Origin: Pseudomonas iridis
GTDB lineage: Bacteria; Pseudomonadota; Gammaproteobacteria; Pseudomonadales; Pseudomonadaceae
Direction: 5' to 3'
Assembly (NCBI RefSeq): GCF_017980685.1
Contig: NZ_JACXXO010000004.1
Coordinates: 1 to 64,000 of the forward strand
DNA: 64,000 nucleotides
A program made the translations under genes and the position numbers. The notes beneath the pieces are model-generated. The model was not told where the DNA came from, ran no database searches, and saw only the letters and a program-made list of their open reading frames with translations. Below, one piece after another: positions 44,267 to 54,101 of the stretch (its first letter is position 1; each line of letters begins with the position of its first letter).

Positions 44267-46852
44267 ATGTCCCTTCGCCTTACCCGCCAGACTTCTTCCC
44301 CTTCCCGCGTATTGTCGCTGCTGACCGCGGCCATCCTCATGGCCGGCACGGCGCCGCTGATGGCTGCGACCGAGCAACCGGCGCGCAACATGGGTGATTA
44401 CTCTTTCTCCATCAGTCAGCAGCCGCTGGTGTCGGCGCTCAACGCGTTCACCACCGTGACGGGTTGGCAGATCGGCTTGCCGGCAGAGCTGGGGCAGGGC
44501 ATATCGTCGCCGGGTGTGCGCGGCTCGCTGCCACCGGAAAAAGCTCTGGAGCGTCTGTTGGTGGGGACCAACCTGAGCTTCCGCAAGCTGAGCAACAACA
44601 ACGTCGTGCTGGAGAAGCGCAGCAGCAGCGGCGCACTGAATCTGGATCAGGTGACCATCAGCGCCACCCGCCAGGAACAGTCGGTGAACAGCGTGCCAAG
44701 CACCGTCACCGTGCAAACACGTGAAGAACTCGATCGCAACAACGTCAACTCCATCAAGGATCTGGTGCGCTATGAGCCAGGCGTGTCTGTTGGCGGGGCC
44801 GGTCAGCGTGGCGGCATCAGCGGTTACAACATCCGCGGCATCGACGGCGACCGCATCCTGACTCAGGTTGACGGCGTCGAAGTGCCGGACGGTTTCTTCA
44901 ACGGTCCGTACGCCAAGACTCAGCGCAATTACGTCGACCCGGAAATCGTCAAACGCGTCGAGATTCTCCGTGGCCCGGCGTCGGTGCTGTACGGCAGCAA
45001 CGCCATTGGCGGCGCCGTCAGCTATTACACGCTCGATCCGGACGACATCATCAAGCCTGGCAACGATGTTGGCGCGCGCCTGAAAACCGGTTACAGCTCG
45101 GCCGATGAGAGCTGGCTGAAATCTGCCACCGTCGCCGGCCGTGCCGATCAATTCGACGGTTTGCTGCACTACAGCCAGCGCGACGGTCACGAAACCGACT
45201 CCTACGGTAGCCACAACGGCACCGGCCTTGAGCGCACCGCCGCTAACCCGGAAGACGTCAAGGCGAGCAACGTGCTGGCCAAGATCGGCTGGAACTACAA
45301 CGAAGATTCGCGCCTGGGCCTGACTTACGAAAAGTACAAGGATGATCGCGACACCGATCAGAAAAGCGCGTACGGCGGCCCGTACTTCAATGGCGCGCCA
45401 ACCATCCCCAACAGCGTATTGCCCGGCGGCATGTACCAGTGGCGCACCGGCAACGACACCATTACCCGTGAGCGTTTCGGCCTTGAACACCGCTTCGCGC
45501 TCGACAGCTTGCTGGTGGACAACGTCAAGTGGAGCCTCAACCACCAGATCGCCAAGACAGACCAGAGCACCGAAGAGTATTACTACCCCATCACCCGAAA
45601 AGTACTGCGCACCCGCGATACCGTTTACGAAGAAAAACAGTGGGTATTCGACGCGCAACTGGACAAGGCTTTTGCCATCGGTGACACCGATCACGTCCTG
45701 ACCTACGGCACCACCATCAAGCAACAGAAAGTCACCGGTTCGCGCAGCGGCGACGGCAAGTGCCTGGCGGTTGGCCGTGGCTGCACCGCGATCGGCGCGA
45801 CCAGTACCGCTGACGTGTTGGTGAAGGCCACCGATTTCCCGGATCCGACCATCAACACCTACAGCCTGTTCGCCCAGGATCATATCAGCTGGAATGACTG
45901 GACCTTCCTGCCAGGCCTGCGCTACGACTACACCCAGCTCAAGCCGAAGATCACTCAGGAGTTCCTCAATACCGTGGCAGCCGATGGCCAAGGCACGGTC
46001 AGCGACAAGAACAAGACCTGGCACAAAGTCTCGCCAAAATTCGGCCTGACCTACGCCCTGAGCGAAAACTACACCTGGTACGGTCAATACGCCGAAGGTT
46101 TCCGCACGCCCACCGCGAAAGCCCTGTACGGCCGCTTCGAGAACGGCACCACCGGTTACCACGTGGCGCCGAACCCGGACCTGGAACCGGAAAAAAGCAA
46201 AAGCTACGAAACCGGCCTGCGCGGTAACTTCGAGCATGGCTCATTCGATGTGGCGGTGTTCTATAACAAGTACCGCGACTTCATCAACGAAGACGCGGTG
46301 TCGCCGGGTTACAACGAGCTGACCTTCCAGTCGAGCAACATCAAGCACGCGACCATCAAGGGTGCTGAAGTCAAAGGTCGTCTGAACCTTGACGCGTTCG
46401 GCGCACCGCAGGGCCTCTACACCCAAGGCTCGATTGCCTATGCCTACGGTCGCAACAACGACAGCGGCGAGCCGCTCAACAGCGTTAACCCGCTGACCGG
46501 TGTGTTCGGTTTGGGCTACGACCAGGACAACTACGGCGGCCTGCTGAGCTGGACCGTGGTGAAGAAGAAAGATCGCGTCGACGACAGCAACTTCAAGTCG
46601 CCGGACGGCGTCAGCAGCCAGTTCAAGTCGCCGGGGTTCGGCATTCTTGATATGACCGGGTTCTACAAAGTCACCAACGACGTCACCGTCAGCGGCGGCA
46701 TTTACAACCTGACCGACAAGAAATACTGGCTGTGGGATGACGTGCGCGGTTACGACAGCGTCGGCGAAGCTTCGGTGACGCAACCGGCCAACCTTGATCG
46801 CCTGACCCAATCGGGTCGCAACTTCGCGATCAATCTGATCTGGGACATCTGA
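44267..46852 (+). CDS. TonB-dependent haem/haemophore receptor with signalling domain
   Basis: An 861-residue outer-membrane receptor. Signal peptide about 1-33 (LLTAAILMAGTAPLMA). A signalling STN domain at about 44-110 (YSFSISQQPLVSALNAFTTV) marks it as a transducer. The TonB box region is near VTISATRQEQ, then a plug with DRILTQVDGVEVPDGFF and RVEILRGPASVLYGSNAIGG. The 22-strand barrel ends in a terminal aromatic-rich strand (FAINLIWDI). The family type (haemoglobin/haem receptors) and the haem oxygenase gene downstream indicate haem import. CGGAGCG precedes the ATG. The 122-base gap from the FecR-like gene should hold the ECF-dependent promoter. Confidence 0.9.
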   Translation: MSLRLTRQTSSPSRVLSLLTAAILMAGTAPLMAATEQPARNMGDYSFSISQQPLVSALNAFTTVTGWQIGLPAELGQGISSPGVRGSLPPEKALERLLVGTNLSFRKLSNNNVVLEKRSSSGALNLDQVTISATRQEQSVNSVPSTVTVQTREELDRNNVNSIKDLVRYEPGVSVGGAGQRGGISGYNIRGIDGDRILTQVDGVEVPDGFFNGPYAKTQRNYVDPEIVKRVEILRGPASVLYGSNAIGGAVSYYTLDPDDIIKPGNDVGARLKTGYSSADESWLKSATVAGRADQFDGLLHYSQRDGHETDSYGSHNGTGLERTAANPEDVKASNVLAKIGWNYNEDSRLGLTYEKYKDDRDTDQKSAYGGPYFNGAPTIPNSVLPGGMYQWRTGNDTITRERFGLEHRFALDSLLVDNVKWSLNHQIAKTDQSTEEYYYPITRKVLRTRDTVYEEKQWVFDAQLDKAFAIGDTDHVLTYGTTIKQQKVTGSRSGDGKCLAVGRGCTAIGATSTADVLVKATDFPDPTINTYSLFAQDHISWNDWTFLPGLRYDYTQLKPKITQEFLNTVAADGQGTVSDKNKTWHKVSPKFGLTYALSENYTWYGQYAEGFRTPTAKALYGRFENGTTGYHVAPNPDLEPEKSKSYETGLRGNFEHGSFDVAVFYNKYRDFINEDAVSPGYNELTFQSSNIKHATIKGAEVKGRLNLDAFGAPQGLYTQGSIAYAYGRNNDSGEPLNSVNPLTGVFGLGYDQDNYGGLLSWTVVKKKDRVDDSNFKSPDGVSSQFKSPGFGILDMTGFYKVTNDVTVSGGIYNLTDKKYWLWDDVRGYDSVGEASVTQPANLDRLTQSGRNFAINLIWDI

Positions 46853-46861
46853 CCCCATCCA

Positions 46862-46905
46862 CCTCACTGCGCGTGTTCAAGCACCGCGCCGTGAGGCTTT
46901 TTTTA
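46862..46905 (+). terminator. Rho-independent terminator after the TonB receptor gene
   Basis: CCTCACTGCGCG and CGCGCCGTGAGG pair (one bulge each side) around TGTTCAAGCAC and are followed by CTTTTTTT. Partial read-through may feed the haem oxygenase gene 60 bases on. Confidence 0.82.
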
Positions 46906-46964
46906 CTGTCCGGCGCTTGCCCGTTCGTCTTGTTATCAAGCGCCTCATTTATCAAGGACACGTC

Positions 46965-47561
46965 ATGACCTCTTCGGAAAAAGCCCTGCGTTCACAACGC
47001 CTGAACCAGATCACCCACGAGCCGCACAGCAAACTCGACACCTTGGTCAAAGCCCATGCGCCGTTTGAAACCCGCGCCAACTTTGCCCGTTTCGTGGTCG
47101 CGCAATACCTGTTCCAGTCGGAACTGGTTGAGCTCTACAACGATGCCGAACTGATCAGGATCGTCCCCGACCTGCCCGCCCGTTGCCGCGCCGACGCGGC
47201 GAAGGCCGACCTGGCAGATCTCGACACCGAAGTGCCGGGCCCGGTCGCCGGTGCGGTGAAGAATCCGAGCAAGGCGCGTGCACTGGGTTGGATCTTTGTT
47301 TCTGAAGGTTCGAAGCTCGGTGCTGCGTTCCTGATCAAACGCGCCGTGGCGCTGGAGCTGAGTGAAACCTTTGGCGCCCGTCACCTGGGTGAGCCTGAAG
47401 GTGGCCGTGCTGAAGGCTGGAAGCGCTTTGTGCGTACTCTCGACTCGCTGCAGTTCAGCGCCGAAGAAGAGGCTGAAGTCGAGCAAGGCGCGCTCGATGC
47501 GTTCAACCGCTTCACCGTGCTGCTGGAAAAGGCTTACGCCACAGAAGCCGAAATGGCCTGA
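46965..47561 (+). CDS. hemO: Biliverdin-producing haem oxygenase
   Basis: A 198-residue helical protein of the bacterial haem-oxygenase (PigA/HemO) type. The proximal-ligand segment THEPHSKLDTLVKAHAPF (around residue 18) and the distal-helix segment GWIFVSEGSKLGAAFLIK are both clear. It opens the haem ring to release iron, CO and biliverdin. The position after a haem-type receptor completes an uptake-and-use set. AAGGA lies seven bases before the ATG. A terminator hairpin separates it from the receptor, so it may have extra promoter input. Confidence 0.88.
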   Translation: MTSSEKALRSQRLNQITHEPHSKLDTLVKAHAPFETRANFARFVVAQYLFQSELVELYNDAELIRIVPDLPARCRADAAKADLADLDTEVPGPVAGAVKNPSKARALGWIFVSEGSKLGAAFLIKRAVALELSETFGARHLGEPEGGRAEGWKRFVRTLDSLQFSAEEEAEVEQGALDAFNRFTVLLEKAYATEAEMA

Positions 47562-47582
47562 TACCCGACACGCCACAAAACC

Positions 47583-47675
47583 CTGTGAGAGCTGGCTTGC
47601 CAGCGATGAGGGCTGGTCAGTCTCCATTTATGTTGCCTGACCCACCGCTATCGCTGGCAAGCCAGCTCCCACAGG
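47583..47675. repeat. REPIN, TGGGAGCTGGCTTGCCAGCGATG family
   Basis: Inverted doublet; the left arm has one change (TGTGAGAGCTGG). It follows the haem oxygenase gene. Confidence 0.9.
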
Positions 47676-47728
47676 GAACAACGCAAGTCTGTAAGATCCC
47701 CATCTCGCCTCACAGCAATCCCGAGCCC

Positions 47729-48124
47729 ATGCCGCAACCAGCCTCCTCCAAACTCGCCCGCCTGCTGTTCGGTCTGTTGGCCTATGTCAGCCTCGGCATC
47801 GGCCTGATCGCTATTGTCGTACCCGGATTGCCGACCACCGAGTTCATCCTCCTCGCCGCTTGGGCGGCCACCCGCAGTTCGCCGCGCCTGAGTGCCTGGC
47901 TGGAAAATCATCGGCTGTTCGGGCCAATCCTGAGTAACTGGCGCAACGGCAAGATCATCGCGCGCAAGGCCAAAGTCAGCGCTACGGTGAGCATGTTGCT
48001 GTGTGCGACGTTGATGCTGGTAATGCTCGATCACGGCTGGCCGATCTATCTGGCAATGGCCGGGATGGGGTTGGGCAATCTGTGGATCTGGTCGCGGCCC
48101 GAGTCACGCGCAAATCCTTCCTGA
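47729..48124 (+). CDS. YbaN-family (DUF454) inner-membrane protein
   Basis: A 131-residue small membrane protein with three to four spans. It has the DUF454 core LLAYVSLGIGLIAIVVPGLP followed by TTEFILLAAWAATRSSPRL, and a cytoplasmic WLENHRLFGPILSNW loop. Its function is unknown; the E. coli member is linked to a region near priC. The ATG at 47729 (MPQPASSKLARLL) has no good ribosome site. Upstream is a REPIN. Confidence 0.85.
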   Translation: MPQPASSKLARLLFGLLAYVSLGIGLIAIVVPGLPTTEFILLAAWAATRSSPRLSAWLENHRLFGPILSNWRNGKIIARKAKVSATVSMLLCATLMLVMLDHGWPIYLAMAGMGLGNLWIWSRPESRANPS

Positions 48125-48339
48125 TACAACGCACTGCGTCTCACAGCTGAAACTTCCCTGTAATCAATCCCCTTTTCAGCACATTCCCCTGCGCAAACGT
48201 TTAGCGCTGACCGTCCGTCGGCAAACAACTCATGCGCTCGCGTTCCACGCCGATGAGCATTGAATGGCGCTGAATGGATTTGGCGATTCGGGTACCTCGT
48301 ACCCACAGCCCCCCGTTTATTCATTCGCGAGATCGCCCC

Positions 48340-50478
48340 ATGTTCGACTCTCTTTCCATTCGCCTGAAAATCGTTCTGCTCTCCGGCCTGTGCCTGCTCG
48401 GCGTGGTTGCGCTGATCGTCGGCATGAACATTTACCAGACCAACCAGAACGACGAACTGGTCAGCCATTCCAGCAGCAAGATGCTCACGGCCAGTGTGCA
48501 AGACTTGCTGCAGGCCAAAGCCGCCGAACAGGCGGTGCGGGTGCAGAAAACCTTCGGCGAAAGCCTGTCGGTAATCACCGCCCTCGCTGACCAGATCAGG
48601 GACATGCGCGTGATGGCCGCCAAGCGTTCGCTGGACGCCGGTGCCCTGCGTGAAGAATTGAACCTGAGCCTGAAAACCGCTTTCGAGCGCAACGATAAAG
48701 TGCTCGGCATCTGGCTCGCTTTCGAACCCGATGGCCTCGATGGCAAGGACAGCGAGTTCGTCAACGACGCCGCGCGTCAGTCCAACGAAGCCGGGCGTTT
48801 CGCCACCTACTGGAGCCGCGCCGGTGGCGCAACACTGAACACGATCATGGACGAAGAGGACCTGACCAAAACCACCCTCAGCGTCAGCGGTACGCCCTAT
48901 AACAGCTGGTATACCTGCCCTCGCGACAGCAAGCGCACCTGCTTGCTCGACCCGTATTCCGACACCGTGGGCACCAAGGAAATGCTCATGACGACCATTT
49001 CCGTGCCATTGATCGTCGACGGTAAAACCATCGGGGTCGCTGGCGTCGATATCGCCCTCGATGCCTTGCAAGGAGCGGCCGTCGAGTCCCAGCGCTACCT
49101 GTTCAACAACGCCGGGCACATGCTGATTGTTTCAGGCAGCGGCGTGTTGGCTGCCGACAGTTCCGACGCGGCCAAGGTCGGCAAAAAGATCAGCGACACC
49201 CTCGGTGCCGATGGCAATGAAGTGCTGCAACTGCTCGGCAGCGCAACGCCGAAAATCCTTGAACAGGGCGACCTGATCCGGGCGGTGTATCCGGTCGATC
49301 CGATTGGCAACTCGCGCGCCTGGGGCGTGGTCATCGACCTGCCCAAACAAGTGCTGCTGGCCGACTCGGTCAAGCTGCAAGCGGTGCTCGACGAAGCACA
49401 GCAAACCGGTGTGATCACTGCACTGGCAGTGGCTGTGGTCGCGGGTCTGATTGGCCTGCTGCTGATATGGCTCACCGCTTCCGGCGTCACTCGTCCCATC
49501 AACAGCGTTGCCGAGATGCTGAAAAACATCGCCAGCGGTGAAGGTGATCTGACCCAACGCCTGAACTACAGCAAGAAGGATGAACTGGGCGAACTGGTGA
49601 ACTGGTTCAACCGCTTCCTCGACAAGCTGCAACCGACCATCGCCCAAATCAAACAGAGCATCACCGAGGCTCGCGGCACTGCCGACCAGTCTTCGGAAAT
49701 CGCCCGTCAGACCAGCGAAGGCATGCAGGTGCAGTTCCGCGAAATCGACCAGGTCGCCACCGCTTCCAACGAAATGAGCGCCACCGCCCACGATGTCGCC
49801 AACAGCGCATCGAACGCGGCCAACGCCGCGAAAGGTGCCGACCAGTCGGCCAAGGACGGCATGTCGATCATCGAGCGCAGCACCCGCGACATCAATCAAC
49901 TGGCCGATGAGGTCAGCAAAGCGGTGACCGAAGTCGAAGCACTGGCGGTCAACAGCGAGCAGATCGGTTCGGTACTGGAAGTGATCCGCAGCATCGCCGA
50001 ACAGACCAATCTGCTGGCGCTCAACGCCGCCATCGAAGCCGCCCGCGCCGGTGAAAGCGGTCGCGGTTTTGCCGTGGTCGCGGATGAAGTGCGCAACCTG
50101 GCCAAGCGTACGCAGGATTCGGTGGAAGAAATTCGCATCGTCATCGAGAAGATTCAGACCGGCACTCGCGGCGTGGTTGCGACCATGCATTCGAGCCAGA
50201 CCCAGGCGCACAACAACGCCGGGCAGATCCGCCAGGCCGTGGATGCGCTGGGCAAGATCAGTGATGCGGTAACCGTGATCAGCGACATGAACCTGCAAAT
50301 TGCCAGCGCCGCCGAACAGCAGAGCGCAGTGGCTGAAGAGGTTAACCGCAACGTCTCGGCGATTCGTACGGTGACTGAAACCTTGACCGGGCAAGCCACG
50401 GAGTCGGCGGCGATCAGCAGCCAGCTCAATGCGCTGGCCAGTCAGCAGATGAAGTTGATGGATCAGTTCCGCGTCTAG
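48340..50478 (+). CDS. Methyl-accepting chemotaxis protein with dCache sensor
   Basis: A 712-residue chemoreceptor. Span one is about 12-34 ([19 protein letters not shown]). The large periplasmic sensor runs to about 365, with dCache-type segments ([20 protein letters not shown] and [20 protein letters not shown]). Span two is about 370-392, then HAMP, then a signalling domain with the tip [20 protein letters not shown]. The amine-binding set of dCache_1AA proteins (Y..R-x-W-Y) is not intact: the local sequence is YNSWY, without the Arg. The ligand is therefore probably not an amino acid. The start at 48340 has GAGA upstream. Confidence 0.9.
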   Translation: MFDSLSIRLKIVLLSGLCLLGVVALIVGMNIYQTNQNDELVSHSSSKMLTASVQDLLQAKAAEQAVRVQKTFGESLSVITALADQIRDMRVMAAKRSLDAGALREELNLSLKTAFERNDKVLGIWLAFEPDGLDGKDSEFVNDAARQSNEAGRFATYWSRAGGATLNTIMDEEDLTKTTLSVSGTPYNSWYTCPRDSKRTCLLDPYSDTVGTKEMLMTTISVPLIVDGKTIGVAGVDIALDALQGAAVESQRYLFNNAGHMLIVSGSGVLAADSSDAAKVGKKISDTLGADGNEVLQLLGSATPKILEQGDLIRAVYPVDPIGNSRAWGVVIDLPKQVLLADSVKLQAVLDEAQQTGVITALAVAVVAGLIGLLLIWLTASGVTRPINSVAEMLKNIASGEGDLTQRLNYSKKDELGELVNWFNRFLDKLQPTIAQIKQSITEARGTADQSSEIARQTSEGMQVQFREIDQVATASNEMSATAHDVANSASNAANAAKGADQSAKDGMSIIERSTRDINQLADEVSKAVTEVEALAVNSEQIGSVLEVIRSIAEQTNLLALNAAIEAARAGESGRGFAVVADEVRNLAKRTQDSVEEIRIVIEKIQTGTRGVVATMHSSQTQAHNNAGQIRQAVDALGKISDAVTVISDMNLQIASAAEQQSAVAEEVNRNVSAIRTVTETLTGQATESAAISSQLNALASQQMKLMDQFRV

Positions 50479-50495
50479 TGGATCACCTTAAGTCC

Positions 50496-50587
50496 CGTGG
50501 GAGATGGCTTGCCAGCGATGACGGCGGGTCAGTTGATACTGGGGTCGACTGACACACCGCTATCGATGGCAAACCAGCTCCCACAGG
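50496..50587. repeat. REPIN, degenerate copy of the TGGGAGCTGGCTTGCCAGCGATG family
   Basis: Arms CGTGGGAGATGGCTTGCCAG and CATCGATAGC-type partner ATCGATGGCAAACCAGCTCC differ at a few positions from the other copies. It follows the chemoreceptor gene. Confidence 0.82.
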
Positions 50588-50673
50588 GACAAAGGGTGTC
50601 CCTGAATATCGGTTTTCATCTAGCCCGACATTCTTTTCTACTATCATCGCCCTCTCGCTCCGGAGGGCCTTCG

Positions 50674-52023
50674 ATGACTGATTTACTCACGTCCATTCAA
50701 GCCGCACTCGGCTTGCCCTACACGCCTGTTGCGTTCACCGCCCGTGGCGCCCTTCCCTCGGCGTTTGCCGTCACCGATCTGGCCTGCGCCAGCATTGCCG
50801 CTGCCGGGCAAGCAGTCAGCGAATTGCTCCATCAACACATCGGTCGTCGACCGGCGGTTGAAGTCGACCGTCGTCTGGCTTCGTTCTGGTTTGCCACTTC
50901 TATCCGCCCGATCGGCTGGTCCATGCCACCATTGTGGGACCCGGTCGCCGGCGACTATGCGACCAAGGATGGCTGGATCCGTCTGCACACCAATGCCCCG
51001 CACCATCGCGCCGCCGCTGAAAGCGTGCTCGGTGCCTGCGCCGACCACGCAGCAATGGCGGCGAAAGTTGCCCAGTGGAACAGCGAGGCGCTGGAGCAAG
51101 CCGTGGTCGAGGCCAAGGGCTGCGCCGCTGAAATGCGCAGCTGGGTGAAGTGGCAGCAGCATCCGCAGGGAATGGCGGTGAATGCCGAGCCACTTGTTCA
51201 TGTGATTGCCGATCAGGTCGAAATCAATAAACCGTGGCAAGGCTCTATCGCCCAACCACTGGCCGGTATCAAAGTGCTCGACCTGACCCGGGTACTCGCA
51301 GGCCCCACTGCCAGCCGCTTTCTCGCAGGCCTGGGTGCCAACGTATTGCGCATCGATCCGCCGACCTGGAACGAGCCTGGCGTAGTGCCGGAAGTAACGC
51401 TCGGTAAACGCTGCGCGCGGTTGGACCTGCATGATCCAGCGGATCGCGCAGTGTTCGAGCACTTACTGAAAGACGCCGACATGTTGCTGCACGGCTATCG
51501 CGCCGATGCCCTGGAGAATCTGGGTTTCGGTGTCGAACGCCGTCGACAACTGGCGCCGGGGTTGATAGACGTCTGCCTCAATGCCTATGGCTGGAGCGGC
51601 CCGTGGCAGAATCGCCGTGGTTTTGACAGCCTGGTGCAGATGAGCAGCGGCATCGCCGAGGCGGGGCAGCGCTGGAAGCAGACGGACAAACCGTCGCCCC
51701 TGCCAGTGCAGGCGCTTGATCACGCGACCGGGTATCTGATGGCGGCGATTGCGATCAGGTTGCTGAGCGAGCGGTTGCGCAGTGGTCAAGGAGGTTCGGC
51801 GCGCTTGTCCCTGGCACGTATGGCGAAGCTCTTGATCGAACAGGGACCGGGCACAGATGAGGCGTTGCGCGCTGAGGATGAGCGGGATCAGGGCTTATTG
51901 GTGGAGCAGACACCGTGGGGGCTGGCACATCGGTTACAGGTGCCGCTAAAGATCAGCGGGACGCCGCTGCAGTGGTCTTTGCCGGCTACAGAATTGGGTT
52001 CGCATCGACCACAGTGGGTCTGA
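50674..52023 (+). CDS. CaiB/BaiF family III CoA-transferase-like protein
   Basis: A 449-residue protein of the class III CoA-transferase family. The core from about residue 195 reads LAGIKVLDLTRVLAGPTASR then FLAGLGANVLRIDPP, the N-terminal CoA-binding signature, followed by KRCARLDLHDPADRAVFEHL and YGWSGPWQNRRGFDSLVQMS. The N-terminal 190 residues are a second, divergent half of the type seen in tandem pseudomonad members. The substrate is unknown. The ATG at 50674 follows GGAGGG. Convergent with the arcD paralogue, separated by a composite repeat. Confidence 0.83.
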   Translation: MTDLLTSIQAALGLPYTPVAFTARGALPSAFAVTDLACASIAAAGQAVSELLHQHIGRRPAVEVDRRLASFWFATSIRPIGWSMPPLWDPVAGDYATKDGWIRLHTNAPHHRAAAESVLGACADHAAMAAKVAQWNSEALEQAVVEAKGCAAEMRSWVKWQQHPQGMAVNAEPLVHVIADQVEINKPWQGSIAQPLAGIKVLDLTRVLAGPTASRFLAGLGANVLRIDPPTWNEPGVVPEVTLGKRCARLDLHDPADRAVFEHLLKDADMLLHGYRADALENLGFGVERRRQLAPGLIDVCLNAYGWSGPWQNRRGFDSLVQMSSGIAEAGQRWKQTDKPSPLPVQALDHATGYLMAAIAIRLLSERLRSGQGGSARLSLARMAKLLIEQGPGTDEALRAEDERDQGLLVEQTPWGLAHRLQVPLKISGTPLQWSLPATELGSHRPQWV

Positions 52024-52025
52024 TG

Positions 52026-52245
52026 CCCTCACCCCAGCCCTCTCCCAAAGGGAGAGGGAGCCGACCGAGGTGTCTGGCGTCATACATCGACCTGAAAGAT
52101 CGAGTCGATTGTGGATTCAATCGAAAGCGAACACATCTGCACACTCTCCAAAACCTGAGATCAACGCGATAGTTCAGGTCGATGTAACTCGAAAGAATGC
52201 CTCGGTCGGCCCCCTCTCCCTCCGGGAGAGGGCTGGGGTGAGGGG
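52026..52245. repeat. Composite CCCTCACCC intergenic repeat, copy 3 (longer)
   Basis: Starts three bases after the CoA-transferase stop. End sequences match the other copies, but the middle is about 40 bases longer, with TCGACCTGAAAGATCGAGTC and AGTTCAGGTCGATGTAACTC, a second inverted pair on the same GGTCGATG core. Confidence 0.88.
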
Positions 52246-52252
52246 AGCGTTC

Positions 52253-53680
52253 TCACAGCGACAACAGACCGCTGTACAACCCATAAGCCGCCAACCCCGC
52301 GCCGATGATCACGCAGGTAAAAATACCTTTCTCGACCGTGGTGAACAGCGGCTCGCCCTGCTCATGTTTGGCTTTGGCAAACAGGATCACCCCCGGCGCA
52401 TACAGCAACGCCGACAGCAGCAGATATTTCATCCCGCCGGCATACAACAACCACACCGCATAACTCAGGGCGATGCCGCCGATCAGCAGATCCTTGGTGC
52501 GCTCGGCCGAGGCATGTTCGTAGGTTTCGCCGCGCCCGCTCAATAACACCGCGTAGGCCGCCGACCACAGGTACGGCACCAGAATCATTGATGACGCCAG
52601 ATAAATCAGGCTGGTGTAAGTGCCGGCGGAATACAGCGTGATCAGCAGGAATATCTGGATCATCACGTTGGTCAGCCACAACGCGTTGACCGGCACATGG
52701 TTGGCGTTTTCCTTTTTCAGGAACGCCGGCATGGTCTTGTCACGGGCCGTGGCGAAAAGGATTTCGGCACAGAGCAACGCCCACGACAGCAACGCCCCGA
52801 GCAGCGAGATCGCCAAACCAATGCTGATCGCCAGCGCCCCCCACGGCCCGACGATGTGTTCAAGCACCGCCGCCAGCGACGGGTTTTGCAGATTGGCCAG
52901 TTCCGGCTGGCTCATGATCCCCAGTGACAACACGTTGACCAGCACCAGTAGCGCCAGTACGCCGATGAAGCCAATCACCGTGGCACGCCCGACATCGCTG
53001 CGTTTTTCCGCTCGTGCCGAGTACACGCTGGCGCCCTCGATGCCGATGAAGACGAACACCGTCACCAGCATCATGTTGCGCACCTGATCCATCACCCCGC
53101 CGAAACTCGGGTTGCTGCGGCCCCAGATGTCGCGGGTAAAGATGTCAGCCTTGAACGCCAGCGCGGCGATGACGATAAACATGATCAGCGGCACGATCTT
53201 GGCCACGGTGGTCACCTGGTTGATGAACGCCGCCTCCTTGATCCCGCGCATCACCAGAAAATGCACAGCCCACAGCAGCACCGACGCGCAGCCAATGGCG
53301 ATCGGTGTATTGCCTTGGCCGAATACCGGAAAGAAATAACCGAGGGTGCTGAACAGCAGAACGAAGTAACCGACGTTGCCCAGCCAGGCACTGATCCAGT
53401 AACCCCAGGCCGACGAGAAGCCCATGTAGTCGCCAAACCCGGCCTTGGCGTAGGCGTAGACGCCGGAGTCCAGCTCGGGCTTGCGATTGGCCAGGGTTTG
53501 AAACACGAAGGCCAGGGTCAGCATGCCGATGGCAGTAATCCCCCAACCGATCAGGATCGCCCCCGCATCGGCGCGTGCCGCCATGTTCTGCGGCAGCGAG
53601 AAAATTCCGCCGCCAATCATCGACCCCACCACCAGGGCGATCAACGCACCAAGGCGCAGCTTTTGCGTCGGTTGCGACAT
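52253..53680 (-). CDS. ArcD-family basic amino-acid/ornithine antiporter, second paralogue
   Basis: A 475-residue APC-superfamily antiporter with about 12 spans. It begins [20 protein letters not shown] followed by [15 protein letters not shown] and is very close in length and sequence to the arcD product encoded divergently at 54102. The substrate is probably arginine/ornithine or another cationic amino acid. It is separately transcribed, away from arcABC, so it may serve aerobic uptake or another basic amino acid. GAGGGAGA precedes the ATG. The two genes probably arose by tandem-inverted duplication. Confidence 0.85.
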   Translation of the reverse strand: MSQPTQKLRLGALIALVVGSMIGGGIFSLPQNMAARADAGAILIGWGITAIGMLTLAFVFQTLANRKPELDSGVYAYAKAGFGDYMGFSSAWGYWISAWLGNVGYFVLLFSTLGYFFPVFGQGNTPIAIGCASVLLWAVHFLVMRGIKEAAFINQVTTVAKIVPLIMFIVIAALAFKADIFTRDIWGRSNPSFGGVMDQVRNMMLVTVFVFIGIEGASVYSARAEKRSDVGRATVIGFIGVLALLVLVNVLSLGIMSQPELANLQNPSLAAVLEHIVGPWGALAISIGLAISLLGALLSWALLCAEILFATARDKTMPAFLKKENANHVPVNALWLTNVMIQIFLLITLYSAGTYTSLIYLASSMILVPYLWSAAYAVLLSGRGETYEHASAERTKDLLIGGIALSYAVWLLYAGGMKYLLLSALLYAPGVILFAKAKHEQGEPLFTTVEKGIFTCVIIGAGLAAYGLYSGLLSL

Positions 53681-54101
53681 TCCAGTCTCCCTCTAATGTG
53701 GTGAGCGATTATTTATAACAACAATTAATTAGATGAATAAAACAGGATGACGCCTATCAGTTAATGCCAATAAATATATAGCGGATAACGCTAACGCCTA
53801 CCACGTTAAGACAGTTTTGTGCGCTGATCCTGATTAATCAATTCTGTACTGAAAACAGAAGGGAAAAATTTGCCAAACCCGGAAAAAGAACTAGCGTCAT
53901 AACTCGAAAGTAATAATAGCCATTCCCAACCACATTGCGAAAACCCTTCTATAACGGGCCTCGCAGACGGTCGCTTTATGCCTGAAGCGACTCCCTAAGT
54001 CATTCATTAACAATGGAATGTGACCATGAACTGATCTATGTCAGCTATTTGAACAGACAACAGAACTACGCTGTGTTCTCTTCCTGCAATGGAGTCATGC
54101 A
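53681..54101. other. Divergent arcD-arcD control region of 421 bases
   Basis: AT-rich relative to both genes and free of coding sequence. It contains the candidate ANR box at 54031, a TGATTAATCA dyad near 53832, and several TATAAT-like stretches (for example TATTTATAAC near 53710). Confidence 0.75.
54031..54044. promoter_or_regulatory. Candidate ANR/Fnr box upstream of arcD
   Basis: CTGAT-CTAT-GTCAG fits TTGAT-N4-ATCAA in spacing and dyad, with three base differences. It is 57 bases before the arcD start, where an activator at -41 would sit. The arc operon is the classic ANR target, hence the proposal. Confidence 0.5.

Noticed and set aside
44261..46237. 658-codon minus-strand open frame opposite the TonB receptor gene
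   Set aside because: No recognisable domain; it mirrors the receptor's codon bias.
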